From NCBI RefSeq assembly GCF_001830555.1, contig NZ_MIAM01000014.1, forward strand, positions 93,562-157,561: a stretch of DNA of 64,000 nucleotides, written 5' to 3'. The notes under the pieces are model-generated. The model saw only the letters and a list, made by a program, of their open reading frames with translations, made no database searches and had not been told where the DNA came from. This document shows, piece after piece, positions 60,663-64,000 of this stretch (its first letter is position 1; every line of letters starts with the position of its first letter). Position numbers and translations under genes: made by a program. The DNA comes from Sphingopyxis sp. RIFCSPHIGHO2_12_FULL_65_19 (GTDB taxonomy: Bacteria > Pseudomonadota > Alphaproteobacteria > Sphingomonadales > Sphingomonadaceae).

Positions 60663-60684
60663 ACCGACGCTCTCGCGACGGGGT

Positions 60685-61560
60685 TTAGTGCCACGCATAT
60701 CCGGCTGCCAGTTGCGCGATCTTCCGTATCTCGACGGGTGCGGTGGAGCCAGATACCGTCGCGATCACGACTTCGCGCTCCAGGGCAAATCCCTCGATCG
60801 GCCGCGTAACAAGACCGGGCGCCGTGGCGGATCGTTCCGGAAGAATGCATATGGCGGTGCCATCGGCGACGAAGTGTTGCACCCAGTCCTCGCGGTCCGA
60901 TCGAAAGCGGGGCTGCATGAGCAGGTCGTGCCGCGCGAAATGATCGAGGATCTGATCGCGAAACTCGCACTTGAGGCGATCGACGAAAGGAAACTCGAGC
61001 AGGTCTTCTCCGCGCACGATTTCGCGGGATGCCAAGGGATGGCTCGCAGAACAGCCCAGTACGAAGCGCTCTCTGAATAGCGGATGCACATCGAGCTTAG
61101 GCTCCGGCCTTGTCTCGCGCGGCATGATGCACGCATGATATTTTCCGGACAGAATGTCCGAGGTGTCCTCGTTCGGCTGAAGCGAGTGCAGCTTGATTTC
61201 AATGGATGGCACCTCCGCCAACGCGCTCTCGAAAAACGCGGCAAACTCCTGCGGTCCGACAGTCGGCGCGACCGCCACATCCAGAACACGGTGCATCCCC
61301 ATCGCCCAGTTCTCGGAATGATTGCGGACGCTTCGCATCGCCACCAGCATGCGCCGGAATTCTGTCTCGACGTCCCGGCCAAGGCCGGTCAGGCGACTGT
61401 TTTTCCCGTCGCGGTGAATCAGCGGCCCGCCGAGCTCCTCTTCCAAGCGGCGGATTGCGCGGGTCAGGCTCGGCTGCGACACACCGCTCAGGCGAGCGGC
61501 CGCTGTAAAATTCAGCGTCTTGGCCAAGTTGATGAAATAGCTGACCTGATTGAGTTCCAT
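60685..61560 (-). CDS. LysR-family transcriptional regulator
   Basis: The 291-residue regulator begins MELNQVSYFINLAKTLNFTAAARLSG-like, a standard LysR winged helix, with the effector domain from about 90. Cysteines in the effector domain (in KYHACIMPRE, VLGCSASHPL and RLKCEFRD) might allow redox sensing as in OxyR-like relatives, but this is inference. ATG 61560 gives the usual family N-terminus. Its promoter carries two MarR-type palindromes, and its gene is next to msrB-msrA, which it may control. Confidence 0.92.
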   Translation of the reverse strand: MELNQVSYFINLAKTLNFTAAARLSGVSQPSLTRAIRRLEEELGGPLIHRDGKNSRLTGLGRDVETEFRRMLVAMRSVRNHSENWAMGMHRVLDVAVAPTVGPQEFAAFFESALAEVPSIEIKLHSLQPNEDTSDILSGKYHACIMPRETRPEPKLDVHPLFRERFVLGCSASHPLASREIVRGEDLLEFPFVDRLKCEFRDQILDHFARHDLLMQPRFRSDREDWVQHFVADGTAICILPERSATAPGLVTRPIEGFALEREVVIATVSGSTAPVEIRKIAQLAAGYAWH

Positions 61561-61630
61561 AGTCCGTCGATCCATGCGCCTGACTGATGCTTCTTCCGAA
61601 AGACCGCGTTCCTGGGAGAGGCGAAATAAG

Positions 61631-61687
61631 TATGCGCGACGCATATAATCATAGTGTGCAGCTTTGTCTATATGCGCGGCGCATATA
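61631..61687. promoter_or_regulatory. tandem MarR-type palindromes upstream of LysR gene
   Basis: TATGCG-CGA-CGCATA (61631-61645) and TATATGCG-CGG-CGCATATA (61669-61687) share arms and 3-base spacing with the MarR operator at 42817-42835. They lie 70-130 bases upstream of the LysR start. The remainder of 61561-61912 has no supported gene. Confidence 0.7.
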
Positions 61688-61912
61688 TTTTATACGCGAT
61701 GCGATGCGTAGCCGTGGCCGTGGCCGTGCGCTCGGGCTGCCGAAAGGTCTGGGAACACAACGGCGAAGCCTCCAGACGGCGGTCCGACGCATATGACAGC
61801 GACAATATTCACGTGTATTCGCGAGGCTGGCTCTTAGCTGTCCGGACACCTCGAGGCGTCTGAAGAACTAGATTGATCTAAAGCTTGCGCCGCCTTGCTC
61901 TGCGACGGGGCC

Positions 61913-62194
61913 CTATGCGCCGCCCCTCCGCGCCCGGATCTCGGCGGGATCGAACTGATACAGGATACGGCCCGCAGGCATATAATTTAGGGTCATCAGT
62001 GCGCCGTTACGCACCTTGAGGAAATGCAGCGTGTCGCGCGCCGCGCAAACCCAGCCCAAACCCTGCCAATCGCCGGGCCCGGCGAGCTCCACCGCATCAT
62101 CGACCGGAATCACCAGATCGATCTCACCATAGGGATGGCCGTGACAATGACCAACGAATATCGTGTCGGCGCCCGGCTGCCGGCCAGCCACCAC
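61913..62194 (-). CDS. truncated DUF4863-like (cupin) protein
   Basis: The 93-residue frame matches the C-terminal half of DUF4863-type cupins, in particular the stretch CHGHPYGEIDLVIPVDD and MTLNYMPAGRILY. The N-terminal half is missing: an in-frame TGA lies upstream, and only a GTG start is available at 62194. It is likely a decaying gene fragment, although the short frame could still be translated. Confidence 0.5.
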   Translation of the reverse strand: MVAGRQPGADTIFVGHCHGHPYGEIDLVIPVDDAVELAGPGDWQGLGWVCAARDTLHFLKVRNGALMTLNYMPAGRILYQFDPAEIRARRGGA

Positions 62195-62233
62195 CTCGGT
62201 ACCGTGGTCTCATTCTTAGCGGACGGGTCACCG

Positions 62234-63079
62234 TCAGCCTGATTGGCGCCCCTGATATGCCTCTCTGTGAGCGGCGAGGAAGGCGGTCAGCTTGGTTGGC
62301 ATGCGTCCCGTTATTTGCTCGACCTCTGTTGTGGTCCTGTCCTCCGACCCATATGAGATCGCGTCGTCCATGCGCGCGAGCGTGTCCGCATATCCCTCAG
62401 GAATGCCGAACCCGGCGTAGCGGCGTGCAAGCTGCTCCACCGATAACCGGCAGTGGTGGACGGGGCGCTGGGCCACGGCGGTGATTCGGTCCGCAACCTC
62501 GTCATATGAGAGAGCTTCAGGACCGGTCAGGATCCTTTCTCCTGACCCGAAAACTGGATCCACCAAGGCTTCGACTGCGACCGCCGCTATGTCGGCTGCG
62601 TCGATGAACGGGATACGCCCATGCTTCGTCGCCGAGTAGATGCAACCCTCGTTGATGATCGACGGGAGATGCTGCGTAACGAAGTTCTGCATAAACCAGC
62701 TCGGGCGCAGTATCGTCCAGCGAGGCGCGTTGGCGTTGAGCCACCCATGAACCTCACCCATCATCGGCCCGCCCTCGTCGATAGACGATGCGCTCAGCAG
62801 CACCAGCTGGGCCACTCCTTGTGCCACGGCCTGTTCCAGCAGCGGGCGCATGACGGTCAGGTGGTCCGTTCGGTCGGTAGGAGCGACCAAGTAGATCGCG
62901 TCCACACCCTCGAGCGCGGTACGGTGGGAGGCAACGTCGCCCCACTCGAAGCGAACCTGCTCCGGCATCGTGGCGTTGCGGGTTGCGATGCGGGGTTCGA
63001 CACCGCGTGCCGTAAGCTGCTGCGCAACCAGCGCGCCCGTCTTGCCCGTGCCCCCAGTCACCAAGACCCGATCAACCAT
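62234..63079 (-). CDS. NmrA-family NAD(P)-binding protein
   Basis: The 281-residue atypical SDR starts MVDRVLVTGGTGKTGALVAQQL, a dinucleotide-binding motif, followed by IYLVAPTDRTDH and LRPSWFMQNF, signatures of the NmrA/SDR_a5 group. It may act as a redox-sensing regulator or quinone reductase. It overlaps the upstream SnoaL-like gene by eight bases and is coupled to it. Confidence 0.92.
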   Translation of the reverse strand: MVDRVLVTGGTGKTGALVAQQLTARGVEPRIATRNATMPEQVRFEWGDVASHRTALEGVDAIYLVAPTDRTDHLTVMRPLLEQAVAQGVAQLVLLSASSIDEGGPMMGEVHGWLNANAPRWTILRPSWFMQNFVTQHLPSIINEGCIYSATKHGRIPFIDAADIAAVAVEALVDPVFGSGERILTGPEALSYDEVADRITAVAQRPVHHCRLSVEQLARRYAGFGIPEGYADTLARMDDAISYGSEDRTTTEVEQITGRMPTKLTAFLAAHREAYQGRQSG

Positions 63080-63527
63080 GGTCTGACGCTCCGCCGACAA
63101 GGGCATCGACAACCGCGCTGCCGCGAAGCGCGCGCAGCACCACCAGCGGGTTCCAGTAATCGCGATAGTGCATAATCCGCCCGGCGTCCGTCCGGATCAC
63201 GGATATGTAGCGTTGGTCATAGGATTCCCCGGTCGCAACGCCGCTTCCGAAGCCTTCGAACTCGACAATGGTAACATCGGGGTCGGTCGTGGCGTGAATG
63301 GTCGGCTCACCCATGCGGTCGAAGGCTATCATGTCACCAAGGCTTTCAAGGTGACGCGCGATAGCAGCCTTTCCAACCAACCGGGTCGGAAGGCCTGGCG
63401 GCGAATAAGGAAATTCCATCACCCCATTTTCAGCCACCATGTCGAGAAAGGTGGCAGCATCGGGAGCGAGACGATCACCCAATGCCTTTCGAAGCATCGC
63501 TGAAAAGCTTTCCACACTGTCTGTCAT
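63072..63527 (-). CDS. SnoaL/NTF2-like protein
   Basis: This 151-residue protein has the NTF2-like cone fold: LAPDAATFLDMVAENGVMEFP near the start, and the strands GESYDQRYISVIRTDAGRIMHYRDYWNP toward the end. Such proteins include isomerases, hydratases and ligand-binding partners. It diverges from a TetR gene and is coupled to the NmrA-like gene, a common pair in xenobiotic response. Confidence 0.88.
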   Translation of the reverse strand: MTDSVESFSAMLRKALGDRLAPDAATFLDMVAENGVMEFPYSPPGLPTRLVGKAAIARHLESLGDMIAFDRMGEPTIHATTDPDVTIVEFEGFGSGVATGESYDQRYISVIRTDAGRIMHYRDYWNPLVVLRALRGSAVVDALVGGASDHG

Positions 63528-63546
63528 GAACTAATCCCAATCGGTT

Positions 63547-63562
63547 GGAACGGTAGCGTTCC
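63547..63562. promoter_or_regulatory. TetR operator candidate
   Basis: GGAACG-N4-CGTTCC lies midway between the divergent SnoaL-like and TetR genes. A second CGTTCC half-site falls just inside the tetR start. It is a plausible shared operator. Confidence 0.55.
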
Positions 63563-63586
63563 GCTGAGATATATAGGAAGGCATCG

Positions 63587-64000
63587 ATGGAACACAAGCG
63601 TTCCGACGGAAATCCGAAAGCAGCCCGTGTTCTCAGCGGAGCAGCGGTCATGCGTGCTGACGTAACGAATGCACTGACGCGCAGCTTCTTCGAAGAATGG
63701 GCAAGGACTGGCTATGCGGGTCTGAGCCTCGAACGGGTGGCGCGAACTGCAGGGGTCGGCAAGGCTGCGCTTTACCGCCGCTGGCCGGACAAGGTGTCGA
63801 TGGCCAGCGATTTGCTGTCGCATGTCGGGTTGACGATGACCGATGTGGAAGAGCACGGCTCGCTGGAGGCTGATCTGCAAGCGGTGCTCCTCGCCATCCG
63901 CCGCGTTCTGAGGCATCCCAAGGTGCGACGGATTCTGACCGACCTTCATGGCGAGATCGAGCGGACGCCGGCATTGGAAATGGCGATCCGGCCTTTCCAG
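63587..64000 (+). CDS. TetR-family transcriptional regulator, partial at window end
   Basis: The first 138 codons of a TetR/AcrR regulator are present. The helix-turn-helix lies at about 45-72 (LSLERVARTAGVGKAALYRRW), followed by the start of the ligand domain. AGGAAGG precedes ATG 63587. The gene continues beyond the window. It diverges from the SnoaL/NmrA pair and probably represses it. Confidence 0.9.
   Translation, partial: MEHKRSDGNPKAARVLSGAAVMRADVTNALTRSFFEEWARTGYAGLSLERVARTAGVGKAALYRRWPDKVSMASDLLSHVGLTMTDVEEHGSLEADLQAVLLAIRRVLRHPKVRRILTDLHGEIERTPALEMAIRPFQ

Noticed and set aside
1-64000. CRISPR arrays, rRNA or tRNA genes
   Set aside because: No regularly spaced repeats or RNA gene signatures were seen on either strand.

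Overview
The window comes from a high-GC alphaproteobacterium, most likely a sphingomonad (Sphingomonadales, perhaps Sphingopyxis-like). This genus-level guess is inference. It rests on the protein styles seen: the 3' end of the alpha ribosomal operon, sulfatases with TetR control, DUF5818, and mobilisation genes of the sphingomonad type. No tRNA, rRNA or CRISPR array was recognised.

Layout. (1) 1-13.6 kb looks like core chromosome: the end of rpsM, then rpsK, rpoA, rplQ, a LacI regulator, a YeiH-type transporter, a secreted amidohydrolase, two formylglycine-type sulfatases around a TetR gene, an SDR/enoyl-CoA hydratase pair, and a CPA1 cation/proton antiporter. (2) 13.6-28 kb is an accessory block with AT-richer patches. 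It holds mobilisation genes (a MobA/MobL-like fragment, a large MOB-type relaxase, a coupled DNA-binding/ParA-like/membrane trio), XRE regulators, several genes of unknown function and a secreted nuclease. (3) 28-32.5 kb carries two P460-type haem lipoproteins, RidA, a ZIP-like and a CDF-like metal transporter. (4) 32.68-35.74 kb is an IS66-family element with a passenger gene. It is inserted in a glutaredoxin gene, with an intact 8-bp target duplication. (5) 36-64 kb is dominated by redox repair and detoxification: three msrA, two msrB, a peroxiredoxin, the glutaredoxin, a TlpA-like thioredoxin-fold protein, a sulfite-oxidase-like molybdoenzyme with a flavin reductase, a lipoamide-dehydrogenase-like flavoprotein, a YeeE/YedE transporter, a Cys4 MarR regulator, two LysR regulators, a zinc-type quinone reductase, GST, 6-phosphogluconate dehydrogenase and an arginyl-tRNA synthetase in an unusual place.

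How the parts may work together. Block 5 reads like a methionine-sulfoxide and thiol repair island, suggesting exposure to hypochlorous acid or reactive electrophiles (inference). A 30-base element containing CTATAG and an ATAGG/CCTAT dyad recurs upstream of four minus-strand units: an msrA operon, gnd, the molybdoenzyme operon and an msrB-msrA operon. A second palindrome, TATATGCG-N3-CGCATATA, lies at the MarR promoter and again upstream of the second LysR gene. This suggests a MarR-to-LysR cascade controlling the island. Decay is also visible: an IS-split grxC, an amber codon in a metallo-hydrolase, an internally deleted DM13 protein and a truncated DUF4863 gene.
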